DNA of 64,000 bases from Streptomyces guryensis (GTDB taxonomy: Bacteria; Actinomycetota; Actinomycetes; Streptomycetales; Streptomycetaceae), in assembly GCF_021261325.1 (NCBI RefSeq), contig NZ_JAJSBI010000010.1, positions 62,001 through 126,000 of the forward strand. Direction: 5' to 3'. A program made the translations under genes and the position numbers. Position 1 is the stretch's first letter. Each line of letters begins with the position of its first letter. Of this stretch, positions 1 to 8,238 are shown one piece after another. The notes under the pieces were generated by a model that was not told where the DNA came from, searched no databases, and was given only the letters and a program-made list of their open reading frames with translations.

Positions 1-1239
1 CCCGACCAGCCGCTTGTCCTGATCGCCCACGAGATCGGCGCCGCCGACCTGCTGGAACCCGGCCTGACGGTGACAGCCGCCATCTCCGTGACCGGCGGCC
101 CGAACTCCCACGCCGCCATTGTCGCCCGCTCGCAGGGCATCCCCTTCCTCCTGGCCGTCGATCCCCAGCTCCTCGAACTGCCGGACGGGCAGGAGATCCT
201 GCTCGACGCGGATCTCGGCAACGCGGTCGCCCACCCTGACGACGAGGAGCGCACCAGGGCCCTGCACGTCATGGAGACCGCCCGAGCGCGCAGGCTCGCC
301 CTCGCCGAAGAGCGGCACCTGCCCGCCGAGACACTCGACCGGCACTGCATCGTGCTGCGGGCCAACGTGGCCACCCCGGCCGAGGCGCGCGCGGCCGTGA
401 CCACGGGCGCCGAAGGTGTCGGCCTGCTCCGCACCGAGTTGCCCTTCCTCAACCATCCCGCCTGGCCGACCCGCGAACAGCACGCGGCAACCCTCGTCCC
501 CGTCCTGCGCGCTCTGGCCGGGCAGGTGGTCACGGCGCGCACGCTCGACTTCGCCGATGACAAACTGCCGCCGTTCCTCGCCCGCCTCCAGGGCGCGCGG
601 ATCGGCCGCGGTCTCCCTCTGATGCTTGCCCAACCGCACGCCTTCGCCGACCAGTTCCGCAGCCTGCTCGGCGCCGGAGCCGACACCGACCTGCGCATCA
701 TGATCCCCATGGTCGCGAGCGTCGACGAACTAAGCGCCTGCCGCCGCCTTCTTGAGGAAGCGGCCACCGAAGCCGGCGTACCGGTGCCACCTCTGGGCAT
801 CATGGTGGAACTCCCCGAAGCGGTCGCCGCCGCCGACGACCTTGCCCGTGAAGCCTCCTTCTTCTCCATCGGCAGCAACGACCTCACCTGCCAGATCCTG
901 GGCCTGGACCGGCGCGACCCCACCGCCACCCCCGCCATGGCGGCACACCCCGCCGTACTCGACGCCATCGCCCGCGTCGTCACCGCCGCCCACCGCCACG
1001 ACCGTCAGGTCTCCGTCTGCGGTGACGCCGCGGCACACCCCCTCGTGACCCCCCTCCTCATCGGCCTCGGCTGCGACAGCCTCTCGGTCGGTCCCGCCGC
1101 GCTCGACGAGATCCGGGCCCGCATCCGACGACTCCGCCACGACACCTGCGCCTCCCTCGCCGCCGTCGCCCTGACCCGCGAAACACCTGAAGAGGTATGG
1201 CGACTCGTCGAGCAGTGCGGCCGGCCCTCGCTGCCCTGA
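1..1239 (+). CDS. dhaM: PTS enzyme I-like / DhaM phosphoryl donor, 5' end outside window
   Basis: The reading frame is open from base 1 and stops at 1239, so the start lies upstream. The visible part is the C-terminal portion of a PEP:phosphotransferase enzyme I. It shows the phospho-histidine swivel motif GGPNSHAAIVAR near the beginning, then the PEP-binding barrel signatures GVGLLRTELPF, MIPMVASVDEL, GIMVELPEA, SIGSNDLT and SVCGDAAAHP. It lies 18 bp before dhaK, so it probably passes phosphate from PEP to the dihydroxyacetone kinase; in this family EIIA, HPr and EI domains are often fused. Oddity: the barrel motif reads TLDFADDKLP where typical EI has TLD-GGDK-P, so two glycines are replaced. 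It could instead be a stand-alone EI; the missing N-terminus decides this. Confidence 0.85.
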   Translation, partial: PDQPLVLIAHEIGAADLLEPGLTVTAAISVTGGPNSHAAIVARSQGIPFLLAVDPQLLELPDGQEILLDADLGNAVAHPDDEERTRALHVMETARARRLALAEERHLPAETLDRHCIVLRANVATPAEARAAVTTGAEGVGLLRTELPFLNHPAWPTREQHAATLVPVLRALAGQVVTARTLDFADDKLPPFLARLQGARIGRGLPLMLAQPHAFADQFRSLLGAGADTDLRIMIPMVASVDELSACRRLLEEAATEAGVPVPPLGIMVELPEAVAAADDLAREASFFSIGSNDLTCQILGLDRRDPTATPAMAAHPAVLDAIARVVTAAHRHDRQVSVCGDAAAHPLVTPLLIGLGCDSLSVGPAALDEIRARIRRLRHDTCASLAAVALTRETPEEVWRLVEQCGRPSLP

Positions 1240-1257
1240 GAAGAAGGCGCCTGAACC

Positions 1258-2250
1258 ATGAAGAAACTCATCAACTCGCCCGATGAGGTACTTACCGATG
1301 CCCTCGTCGGTGTGGCCGCCGCGCACCCCTCGCTGACGGTCAACCCGTCCGACCGCTACATCGCCCGCGCGGGCGGGCCGACCCCGGGGAAGGTCGGTCT
1401 GGTGTCTGGCGGCGGATCCGGGCACGAACCGCTGCACGGCGGGTTCGTCGGATACGGAATGCTCGATGCGGCCTGTCCTGGTGAGGTGTTCACCTCTCCT
1501 GTGCCGGACCAGATCCTCGCCGCCACGCGGGCCGTTGACAGCGGGGCCGGGGTCCTGCACATCGTGAAGAACTACACCGGCGACGTGCTGAACTTCCAGA
1601 TGGCCGCCGACTTGGCCGCCGACGACGGCGTGCGGGTGGAGGGCGTCGTGGTCAACGACGACGTCGCCGTGGAGAACAGCACATGGACGGCGGGCCGACG
1701 GGGCACCGGGGCGACCGTGTTCGTGGAGAAGATCGCCGGTGCGGCTGCCGAGTTCGGCGCGGATCTGGGCACGACGGCGGCTTTGGGACAGGAGGTCAAC
1801 GACCGGTCCCGTTCCTTCGGGGTGGCGCTCACGCCCTGCACGGTCCCCGCCTCGGGCAAACCTGGTTTCCAACTGGGCGAGGACGAGGTCGAGCTGGGCG
1901 TCGGCATCCACGGCGAGCCCGGTCGCGCCCGCGGAAGGCTCACCTCCGCCAGGGAGATCGTCGGTGTCGCCTTGGACGCCATCCACGCCGACATGCCGCT
2001 CTCGGGCGACGTGCTCGTGATGGTCAACGGCCTGGGCGGCACCCCGCTGATCGAGCTGTACGTGGTGTACGCCGCGGTCGCCGAGTGGCTCGCCGGCCAC
2101 GGCGTGTGGATCACCCGCAACCTGGTCGGCAACTACGTCACCAGCCTGGAGATGGCCGGTTGCACGATCACGGTGTGCCGGCTCACGCCACAGCTCACCC
2201 AGCTGTGGGATGCCCCGGTCGTGACCCCCGCGCTGCGCTGGGGACGCTGA
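1258..2250 (+). CDS. dhaK: Dihydroxyacetone kinase subunit DhaK
   Basis: 330 residues, full length for DhaK. It binds dihydroxyacetone covalently as a hemiaminal through a histidine. In this protein GGGSGHEP places His56, and the substrate-binding histidine is His218 in GVGIHGEPG; both are intact. The N-terminal fold segments (KVGLVSGGGSG, NYTGDVLNF, VVNDDVAV) match the family. The ATG follows an AGAAGG sequence. It lies between the phosphoryl donor gene and dhaL, the usual order for the PEP-dependent form of the enzyme, so phosphate comes from PEP via the PTS rather than from ATP. Confidence 0.95.
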   Translation: MKKLINSPDEVLTDALVGVAAAHPSLTVNPSDRYIARAGGPTPGKVGLVSGGGSGHEPLHGGFVGYGMLDAACPGEVFTSPVPDQILAATRAVDSGAGVLHIVKNYTGDVLNFQMAADLAADDGVRVEGVVVNDDVAVENSTWTAGRRGTGATVFVEKIAGAAAEFGADLGTTAALGQEVNDRSRSFGVALTPCTVPASGKPGFQLGEDEVELGVGIHGEPGRARGRLTSAREIVGVALDAIHADMPLSGDVLVMVNGLGGTPLIELYVVYAAVAEWLAGHGVWITRNLVGNYVTSLEMAGCTITVCRLTPQLTQLWDAPVVTPALRWGR

Positions 2251-2317
2251 GCGGCCGAGGCCATCGACGCCAGACCGTACGAGACCGTACAAGATCGTAC
2301 GAGGGAGAGGGACGACG

Positions 2318-2971
2318 ATGGACGCAAGCATGTTCCGGGCCTGGATCCATGAGGCCGCCCGATCGGTGACCGAGAACGCCGATCATCTGACCCGCCTCGA
2401 CTCCGCTGTCGGTGACGCCGACCACGGCATCAACATGCGCCGTGGCCTGCAGGCAGCGGTGGTGATGCTGGACGAAACCAACCCGTCAACCCCCGGCGCG
2501 GTGCTCGCCGCCGTCGGCCGGGCACTGATCAGCAAGACCGGCGGTGCCTCAGGACCGCTGTACGGCACCGGGTTCCGGCAGGCCGCGCGAACCCTGGGCG
2601 ACGAACCCGACGTCTCCGCCGCACAACTCGGTGCGGGGTTGGCGGCTGCCCTCACCGGCATCCAGCGGATCGGCGCGGCACTCGAGGGCGACAAGACGAT
2701 GATCGACGCCCTCAGCCCGGCCGTGACCGCCTACCAGGCCGTCATCGATACCGGTGGCGACCTGGCCAACGCCACCCGCGCGGCGTCCGACGCGGCCGTA
2801 CGGGGCCTGAAGCAGACCGCTGACATGCAGGCCCGGAAGGGCCGCGCGAGCTACCTCGGCGCCCGCACCATCGGTCACGAGGACCCCGGCGCGGCGTCGA
2901 CCGTCCTCATTCTGTCCGCCCTCGCGACCGTCTGCTCGGCGGGCGAGCGGCGTGCGGAGGGTCATCAGTAA
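2318..2971 (+). CDS. dhaL: Dihydroxyacetone kinase ADP-binding subunit DhaL
   Basis: 217 residues, the usual DhaL size. The Mg-ADP site motif DSAVGDADHG spans residues 28-37, giving the three aspartates expected to hold two Mg ions, and TGGASGPLYG and GRASYLGART follow as in the family. DhaL carries a bound ADP that is phosphorylated by DhaM and then phosphorylates dihydroxyacetone on DhaK. The 67-bp spacer after dhaK holds three near-repeats of ACCGTAC/ATCGTAC ending in a GAGGGAGAGGG ribosome site. It is the last gene of the operon. Confidence 0.93.
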   Translation: MDASMFRAWIHEAARSVTENADHLTRLDSAVGDADHGINMRRGLQAAVVMLDETNPSTPGAVLAAVGRALISKTGGASGPLYGTGFRQAARTLGDEPDVSAAQLGAGLAAALTGIQRIGAALEGDKTMIDALSPAVTAYQAVIDTGGDLANATRAASDAAVRGLKQTADMQARKGRASYLGARTIGHEDPGAASTVLILSALATVCSAGERRAEGHQ

Positions 2972-3351
2972 GCCCTGCACGTTTGGTTGGCCCGTGGCGG
3001 CGAGGACGGCCTCGCTGCCGGCACAGACACGGCAAACCTCACCGTCGATGCCAGGCCCCACCCCGCCGGGCACAGACGACGGACGACTGAGCCCCGGTAC
3101 TGAGCGGATCGCCACAGCGACCGCCGAGGACGAAATCGTCGCGATCTCGAACAGTTCCGAGACCGACACGTAGTTCGCGTCCGCAAGGACCTGTCGGCGG
3201 ACGCACGAGGCGATGCCCTCATTGATCGACGTCACGTTCAGCACGACACGACACGACACGACACGACACGACAAGCGCACTGCGCGATGAGCGGAGCGCC
3301 CGCGACGCGCGGACGCGCCCTGAATCGCGCACGTTCAAGGGCGGGGAGAAG
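2972..3351. other. 380-bp gene-poor spacer with short repeats
   Basis: No convincing gene. Short frames exist on both strands, but none has a recognisable domain. A minus-strand frame over roughly 2975-3240 reads like ordinary protein in part (for example ADANYVSVSELFEIATISS), which could be a remnant of a displaced gene, but I cannot identify it. The spacer ends in the pentanucleotide tract at 3242-3273. Confidence 0.4.
3242..3273. repeat. Pentanucleotide ACACG microsatellite
   Basis: Five perfect tandem copies of ACACG occupy 3246-3270, with partial copies on both sides. Being non-triplet and non-coding, it could vary in length by slippage. It lies about 80 bp upstream of the sensor kinase start. 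Confidence 0.9.
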
Positions 3352-3399
3352 GTGCGAGGACAAGTGCGAGGACAAGTGCAAGGACAAGTGCAAGGACAA
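3352..3399 (+). repeat. Four 12-bp direct repeats at the sensor kinase start
   Basis: GTGCGAGGACAA occurs twice (3352-3363, 3364-3375), then GTGCAAGGACAA twice (3376-3387, 3388-3399). Each unit begins with an in-frame GTG, so there are four candidate starts 12 bp apart, and the units encode VRGQ or VQGQ. Confidence 0.9.
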
Positions 3400-5475
3400 C
3401 GGGGCGGCAACCAGAGGCGGTTCACCCCGAGTAACTGGAGCGTGCGTACCCAACTGCTGGCCGTGGTGGTCATCCCGATCGTCACCGCGCTCGTATTGGG
3501 CGGCCTGCGGGTCGGATCCGCCGCACAGAACGCACAGGACGCCGACAACGCCCGCCAACTCGTCCGTGTCGTCGACAAGGGCACGGCGCTGTTGCAGAAG
3601 ATCGAGGACGAACGCGATCTCACCGCCCTCTACGTCGCTGCAGGCCGTACGGGCGACACGAGCCGAATCGACACACAGCACTCGAAGACAGACGCGGCGC
3701 TGGCCCAGGTCCGTGCGGAGACCGCTCATGTCCACGGAACGACGAATTCGGTCCTGGCCACCCAGCTCGCGGTGCTCGACGCCTTCGGTCCCAAGGTGGC
3801 GTCACTGCGCCACACGGTGACCCGGTCGACGATGCGCTGGCCGACCGTGGTCGACGTATACACAGCCTTGATCACTCAGCTCACGCACGCCCTTGACCTT
3901 CTCGCACCGGATATCGCGGGCCACGTCCTTGTCATCAGGGTTGGCACACTCGAGACCTTCGCCCAGGCCACGGAGAAAGCGTCTCAGCAACGCGCACTGC
4001 TCGGCGGCGTACTGGCCGAGGAACACTTCGATGCGAACGAGGCCCAGAGTCTGGCCCTTGCCGCCCGGCAGCAACAGGCATTGACCGACCAGTTCCTGTC
4101 CAGTGCGCCGGCCGCCCAGCGCCAGTTCTACGAGCACACCGTCACCGGAAGAGACGTCGACAAGGCCGACACGCTCCAGAAGCAGACACTCGCCCTCCAG
4201 GGCACCAGCCGCCCCAGCCTCGACGCCGACACGTGGTTCGACACCATGACGAGCAAGCTGGACCTGATGCGACGGGTCGAGCAGAGCCTCGTCGGATCTG
4301 CCGAGGACGAGATCTCGCACGAGCAGCGCCAGGCCGAACGCTCACTGCTCACAGCCTCCCTCGTCGAGCTGTTGATCCTCCTGCTCGTGCTCGCTGTGAC
4401 GCACGTCCTGGTCCAGTCGATCGTCGGCCCGCTGCACACCCTGCGTGCCTCCACCCTCGATATCGCACAACGCCGCCTGCCCGAGGTGGTCCGGTTGCTG
4501 CGGGAGTCCAGCGGCGCGCACCTGAAGCCCATCGAGGTCGAATCCACGGCCGTCGACTCGACCGACGAGATCGGTCGTGTCGCCCGCGCGTTCGACGACG
4601 TCCATCGCGACTCCGTACGGCTGGCGTCCGAACAGGCGCAACTGCGTGGCCGCATCAACACGATGTTCGTCAACCTCTCGCAGAGAGGCCAGAGCCTCGT
4701 GGAACGGCAGCTGAAGCTGATCGACCACCTGGAGAACCGCGAACAGGACCCCGACCTGCTCGCCAGCCTCTTCAAGCTCGACCACCTGGCCACCCGCATG
4801 CGCCGCAATGAGGAGAACCTCCTCGTCCTCGCGGGTGAGAAGGCGGGCCGCCGCTGGAGCGCTCCGGTCCGGCTCGTGGACGTCCTCCGGGCCGCCATCA
4901 GCGAGATCGAGCAGTACCAGCGAGTGCAACTGCGCGGACTGGTCACTGCCGACGTCGACGGCCGGGCGGTGAACGACGTCGTTCATCTCATCGCGGAGCT
5001 GCTGGAGAACGCGACCACGTTCTCCTCGCCGGACACCGAGGTGCTCGTCACGTGCCTGCTGCTGTCCGGCGGTGGAGCGAAGGTCGAGATCCAGGACAGC
5101 GGCATCGGCATGTCCACCGAGGACCTCGCGGAGGCCAACGAGAGGCTCCTGAACCCGCCGGTCGTCGACGTCGCGGTGGCGCGGCGCATGGGCATGTTCG
5201 TCGTCGGCCGGCTCTCCGGCCGCCACGACATCCGCGTCCAGCTCCGCGGGTCATCGCCCCACGGCGTCACAGCAGTGGTCATGCTGCCCCAGAAACTGGT
5301 CCGGGAACACGAAGATCACATGGATCCTCCGGGCCTGTCAGCCAGGTACAACGCGCAAGGACGCCTCACCGGCTGGCGCAACTACGACACGGTCGAGCAA
5401 CTCGACGAGAGCGCGTCGGCCAGCCGTGTACACCGAACACACCGTCATGGCGCCCGCTCGGCCGGCAACGGGTAA
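3352..5475 (+). CDS. Conservon-type (CvnA-like) membrane sensor histidine kinase
   Basis: 707 residues from the first GTG, which has GGGGAG three bases upstream; three further GTGs in the repeat are possible starts. Order: basic N-terminus, TM1 about 34-52, a long extracytoplasmic nitrate/nitrite-sensing-like helical domain, TM2 about 333-355, HAMP-like linker, a dimerisation region with LFKLDHLATRMRRNEENLL (His478 is the likely phospho-acceptor), and an HATPase domain with N-box ELLENATTF and G1 box IQDSGIGMS. This matches the first gene of Streptomyces conservons, which normally precedes cvnB, C and D (roadblock protein, DUF742 protein, small GTPase). Here no partners follow; the gene ends about 190 bp before a tRNA fragment. 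It is probably an orphan, with a short C-terminal tail. Confidence 0.85.
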   Translation: MRGQVRGQVQGQVQGQRGGNQRRFTPSNWSVRTQLLAVVVIPIVTALVLGGLRVGSAAQNAQDADNARQLVRVVDKGTALLQKIEDERDLTALYVAAGRTGDTSRIDTQHSKTDAALAQVRAETAHVHGTTNSVLATQLAVLDAFGPKVASLRHTVTRSTMRWPTVVDVYTALITQLTHALDLLAPDIAGHVLVIRVGTLETFAQATEKASQQRALLGGVLAEEHFDANEAQSLALAARQQQALTDQFLSSAPAAQRQFYEHTVTGRDVDKADTLQKQTLALQGTSRPSLDADTWFDTMTSKLDLMRRVEQSLVGSAEDEISHEQRQAERSLLTASLVELLILLLVLAVTHVLVQSIVGPLHTLRASTLDIAQRRLPEVVRLLRESSGAHLKPIEVESTAVDSTDEIGRVARAFDDVHRDSVRLASEQAQLRGRINTMFVNLSQRGQSLVERQLKLIDHLENREQDPDLLASLFKLDHLATRMRRNEENLLVLAGEKAGRRWSAPVRLVDVLRAAISEIEQYQRVQLRGLVTADVDGRAVNDVVHLIAELLENATTFSSPDTEVLVTCLLLSGGGAKVEIQDSGIGMSTEDLAEANERLLNPPVVDVAVARRMGMFVVGRLSGRHDIRVQLRGSSPHGVTAVVMLPQKLVREHEDHMDPPGLSARYNAQGRLTGWRNYDTVEQLDESASASRVHRTHRHGARSAGNG

Positions 5476-5623
5476 GTGTCGTCGGCTGTGGAGCATGGGC
5501 GGCTGCTGCCCTCCGGATCGGAGCGTCGACGCCGGGGCGGTGGCTCATTCACCTCATGACGCCACTCTGTCCGCTCACGCATACGGCCCCGGACGAGGAG
5601 TCCTAGGCCGAACGGAGCGCCTT

Positions 5624-5643
5624 CCTGGGGGAGAAACCCCAGG
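5624..5643. terminator. Perfect 7-bp hairpin after the sensor kinase
   Basis: CCTGGGG (5624-5630) and CCCCAGG (5637-5643) flank the loop GAGAAA. There is no T-tract on either side, so termination is inferred from position only. It sits between the sensor kinase stop and the tRNA fragment. Confidence 0.5.
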
Positions 5644-5662
5644 TCAGCGGCGCAATATGATG

Positions 5663-5702
5663 TGCCCCGGCAGGATTCGAACCTGCGACAACCGCCTAGG
5701 AG
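5663..5702 (-). pseudogene. tRNA-Arg (CCU) 3'-half fragment, probable relic att site
   Basis: Read on the minus strand this is the 3' part of a tRNA: anticodon loop CTCCTAG with anticodon CCU, the 3' anticodon strand GCGGT, a variable region, the T-arm GCAGG-TTCGAAT-CCTGC and the acceptor strand CGGGGCA. The expected 5' half (TGCCCCG acceptor strand and D-arm) is absent to the right, and the 5' anticodon strand no longer pairs properly, so the match starts at the anticodon loop. That is the usual core for tyrosine-recombinase integration. On the plus strand it produces the spurious peptide RIRTCD typical of tRNA ends. The fragment cannot make a functional tRNA. Confidence 0.75.
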
Positions 5703-5834
5703 CGGGATCTCCCAGATCGTCCTTCCCAGTCGGGGAGAACCACCGGTGGAGGCGGAGTGCCCCTACCGCTCCCCCTGACGATCAACTGCAGCCCGTCTAT
5801 GCCGACTTGAGGGCAGCCTGGCAAGCTCGTGATC

Positions 5835-5863
5835 AAAAAGGGCGAGGCCCGAAGACCCCGCCC
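5835..5863 (-). terminator. Rho-independent terminator for the 5884-6315 gene
   Basis: On the minus strand the stem GGGCGGGG / CCTCGCCC encloses an 8-nt loop and is followed directly by TTTTT (5839-5835). It lies 21 bp past the stop of the minus-strand gene. It is one of the few canonical intrinsic terminators in the window. Confidence 0.85.
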
Positions 5864-5883
5864 GCTACCAGCGAAACCCCAGC

Positions 5884-6315
5884 TCAGGGCCACACAAGGC
5901 AATAAGGCTGATGCCCCGCCTCATGCAACCGATGGCTGAAGTCCTGCCACTCGTGCAGCAGTTGGTACACATTGAACGCATCCCGCGGCCCCCCGCGGTC
6001 CGGCACCGTCGACCAGATGAACGCCGCCGCGCCCACCGCCTCCTCGCCTATGCCGCGCAGCGGGTCGACGACCGTCATGGGGAGTTTGACCACGGCGTAG
6101 TCGGGGTGCAGGACGACCAGTTCGAGGGGCGGGACCTTGTGGAGGGGGACGCCTTCGATGCCCGTGAGGACCATGGCCGCCATCGTCTCGGGCTTGATCT
6201 TGGTGAACATGCCGTTCATGCCGAGCTCGTCGCCGCCGAGTTCCTCGGGGCGCATCGAGATCGGGACGCGGGCCGCGGTCGCGCCGTCCGGCGCGCCGAA
6301 GTACTTGTACGTCAC
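5884..6315 (-). CDS. Conserved hypothetical protein, about 143 aa
   Basis: I chose the GTG at 6315 (MTYKYFGAPDG) because the frame upstream is only Arg/Gly-rich low-complexity sequence; GTG at 6321 is an alternative. The protein is soluble-looking, with no signal or membrane segment, and has segments such as ARVPISMRPEELGGDELGMNGMF and VVDPLRGIGEEAVGAAAFIW. I do not recognise a named domain. It is transcribed away from hemL and ends in a good terminator, and it appears to be the first conserved chromosomal gene right of the accessory block. Confidence 0.75.
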   Translation of the reverse strand: MTYKYFGAPDGATAARVPISMRPEELGGDELGMNGMFTKIKPETMAAMVLTGIEGVPLHKVPPLELVVLHPDYAVVKLPMTVVDPLRGIGEEAVGAAAFIWSTVPDRGGPRDAFNVYQLLHEWQDFSHRLHEAGHQPYCLVWP

Positions 6316-6921
6316 CCCCACCCGACCACCATTCCTGCTCCCCGCCCGGAGCGCGTCGCCCCGGCGGTCGGTCCGCCGGTCGAGCTGCTCGGGCTCGCTC
6401 GGTGCACCCTGTCCCTGACGTGCCTCGGTAGCTTCCTCCGCCTCGCGTCGGTGCCTTCCTCGATGGGCACGTCGAGGACCCAGGTCATCAGTCCCCTCGC
6501 CCAGTCCGCCACCGCGATGCATATCTCCACCCGACTGCTTTTCTAGGACGCGTGGCCCCCGCCGCGCAACCCGATCATCGTGTCAGTGACCTCCCCCACG
6601 GCCGCCCGCCGAAACGTGCGTTGAAACACCTGTCCGCAGGATCTTCGCAGCCTCTGAACAAGCCTCCGTACACCTCGTCGTACACCTGGCCGCGCACCCG
6701 GTCGTAGATCCGTCCGTACACCTATACGTACGCCAGGCCGTATGAGCTGTGTGTGTCAGGTCCCAGTTTCCAGGACCCAGTTTCGCAGATCGTGCCGGGC
6801 GGTGGCTGTCTCTCGGGTCAGCAGCAGCGCCCGCTGCCGCCCGTGCCCCCTGGCCTACCCTGAGGAGGTCACTGGCAACCGGAGCCCGAGAAGTCGGAGA
6901 AGGTCGGAGAAGTCGCAGGTC
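6316..6921. other. 606-bp spacer upstream of hemL
   Basis: Frames crossing this stretch have no recognisable domain and look like GC-bias artefacts. It must hold the promoters of the divergent 6315 gene and of hemL, but no clear -35/-10 pair was found. Three GTACACCT repeats lie in its right half (6668-6723). CCCAGTTTC occurs twice just after them, and GTCGGAGAA occurs twice just before the hemL ribosome site. Confidence 0.5.
6668..6723 (+). repeat. Three GTACACCT direct repeats upstream of hemL
   Basis: Exact copies at 6668-6675, 6680-6687 and 6716-6723, each preceded by a C or CG, with further GTAC-rich sequence after them. They could be regulator half-sites, but no known consensus matches. 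Confidence 0.5.
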
Positions 6922-8238
6922 ATGAGCGAACTGCCTTATTCATACGAAGCGCCTGTCTCGCAGGCCCTATTCGACCGTGCCTCGGCCGTCACGCCCGGCG
7001 GCGTGAACTCCCCGGTGCGCGCGTTCCGGGCCGTGGGCGGTACGCCCCGGTTCATGGTGTCCGGTACCGGTCCGTATCTGACGGATGCGGACGGGCGGGA
7101 GTACGTCGACCTGGTGTGTTCCTGGGGGCCCATGATCCTCGGGCACTCCCACCCGGAGGTCATCGCCGCAGTTCAGGACGCCGTCTCGCGCGGTACCTCC
7201 TTCGGTACGCCCGGTGAGGGCGAGGTCGCGCTCGCGGAGGAGATCGTCGAGCGGGTCGGGTCCGTGGACCAGGTGCGGCTCGTCAGCAGCGGTACCGAGG
7301 CCACCATGAGTGCGATCCGGCTGGCCCGCGGGTTCACCCGCCGCACCAAGGTGATCAAGTTCGCCGGGTGTTACCACGGTCACGTCGACTCGCTGCTCGC
7401 CGCCGCCGGGTCCGGGGTCGCCACGTTCGCCCTGCCCGACACTCCCGGCGTCACGGGCGCCCAGGCCGGCGACACCATCGTGCTGCCGTACAACGACCTG
7501 GAGGCCGTGCACGAGGCCTTCCACCGGCACCCCGGTGAGATCGCCTGCGTGATCACCGAGGCCTCGCCCGGGAACATGGGTGTCGTGCCGCCCCGGCCCG
7601 GGTTCAACCAGGGGCTCAAGGACGCCTGCTCCAAGAACGGTGCCCTGTTCATCTCCGACGAGGTCATGACCGGGTTCAGGACCAGTCGTGCGGGGTGGTT
7701 CGGGATCGACGGGGTCACGCCGGATCTCATGACCTTCGGGAAGGTCATGGGGGGTGGCTTCCCCGCCGCCGCCTTCGGCGGGCGGGCCGACGTCATGGCG
7801 CATCTCGCGCCCGCCGGGCCCGTCTACCAGGCCGGCACCCTGTCCGGGAACCCGGTCGCCACCGCGGCGGGCCTCGCCCAGCTGCGCCTCCTCGACGACG
7901 CGGCGTACGACAAGGTCAACGCCGTGTCGGAGAGCATTCAGGGGCTCGTGACCGAGTCCCTGAGCAAGGAAGGCGTCGCGCACCGGCTGCAGCGCGCCTC
8001 CAACATGTTCTCCGTCTTCTTCACGGATCGGGAGGTCCGCGACTACGAGGACGCCAAGAAGCAGGAGTCCTTCCGCTTCACCGCGTTCTTCCACTCGATG
8101 CTGGCGCAGGGCGTCTATCTGCCGCCCTCGTCCTTCGAGTCCTGGTTCGTGTCCACGGCCCACGACGAACAGGCCGTACAGCGCATCGCCGACGCCCTTC
8201 CGGCGGCGGCCCGAGCGGCGGCGGAGGCAACCGCGTGA
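6922..8238 (+). CDS. hemL: Glutamate-1-semialdehyde 2,1-aminomutase
   Basis: 438 residues from ATG 6922 (MSELPYSYEAPVS), the normal GSA aminomutase length; the open frame extends upstream to 6742 but that part is not conserved-looking. It converts glutamate-1-semialdehyde to 5-aminolevulinate in the C5 tetrapyrrole pathway and works in the cytosol with PLP. The class III aminotransferase signature is clear: TPGGVNSPVRAF at the N-terminus, SSGTEATMSAIRLAR for phosphate binding, ISDEVMTGFR, and the PLP lysine Lys274 in TFGKVMGGGFP. Its stop overlaps the next start by four bases, so the two genes are translationally coupled. Confidence 0.97.
   Translation: MSELPYSYEAPVSQALFDRASAVTPGGVNSPVRAFRAVGGTPRFMVSGTGPYLTDADGREYVDLVCSWGPMILGHSHPEVIAAVQDAVSRGTSFGTPGEGEVALAEEIVERVGSVDQVRLVSSGTEATMSAIRLARGFTRRTKVIKFAGCYHGHVDSLLAAAGSGVATFALPDTPGVTGAQAGDTIVLPYNDLEAVHEAFHRHPGEIACVITEASPGNMGVVPPRPGFNQGLKDACSKNGALFISDEVMTGFRTSRAGWFGIDGVTPDLMTFGKVMGGGFPAAAFGGRADVMAHLAPAGPVYQAGTLSGNPVATAAGLAQLRLLDDAAYDKVNAVSESIQGLVTESLSKEGVAHRLQRASNMFSVFFTDREVRDYEDAKKQESFRFTAFFHSMLAQGVYLPPSSFESWFVSTAHDEQAVQRIADALPAAARAAAEATA

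Noticed and set aside
730..2331. 533-codon minus-strand frame opposite the enzyme I and dhaK genes
   Set aside because: Low-complexity Gly/Val/Asp composition and no motif; the opposite strand encodes intact DhaK.
3219..3735. Minus-strand frames across the repeats at the sensor kinase start
   Set aside because: The Cys/Pro/Thr repeats simply read the tandem DNA repeats in another frame.
5663..5740. A complete tRNA gene at this position
   Set aside because: The T-arm and acceptor strand are present but no D-arm or complementary 5' acceptor strand exists on the right, so only a fragment is supported.
5426..5905. 159-codon plus-strand frame containing RIRTCD
   Set aside because: That peptide is the usual mistranslation of a tRNA 3' end; the frame crosses the tRNA fragment and has no other support.
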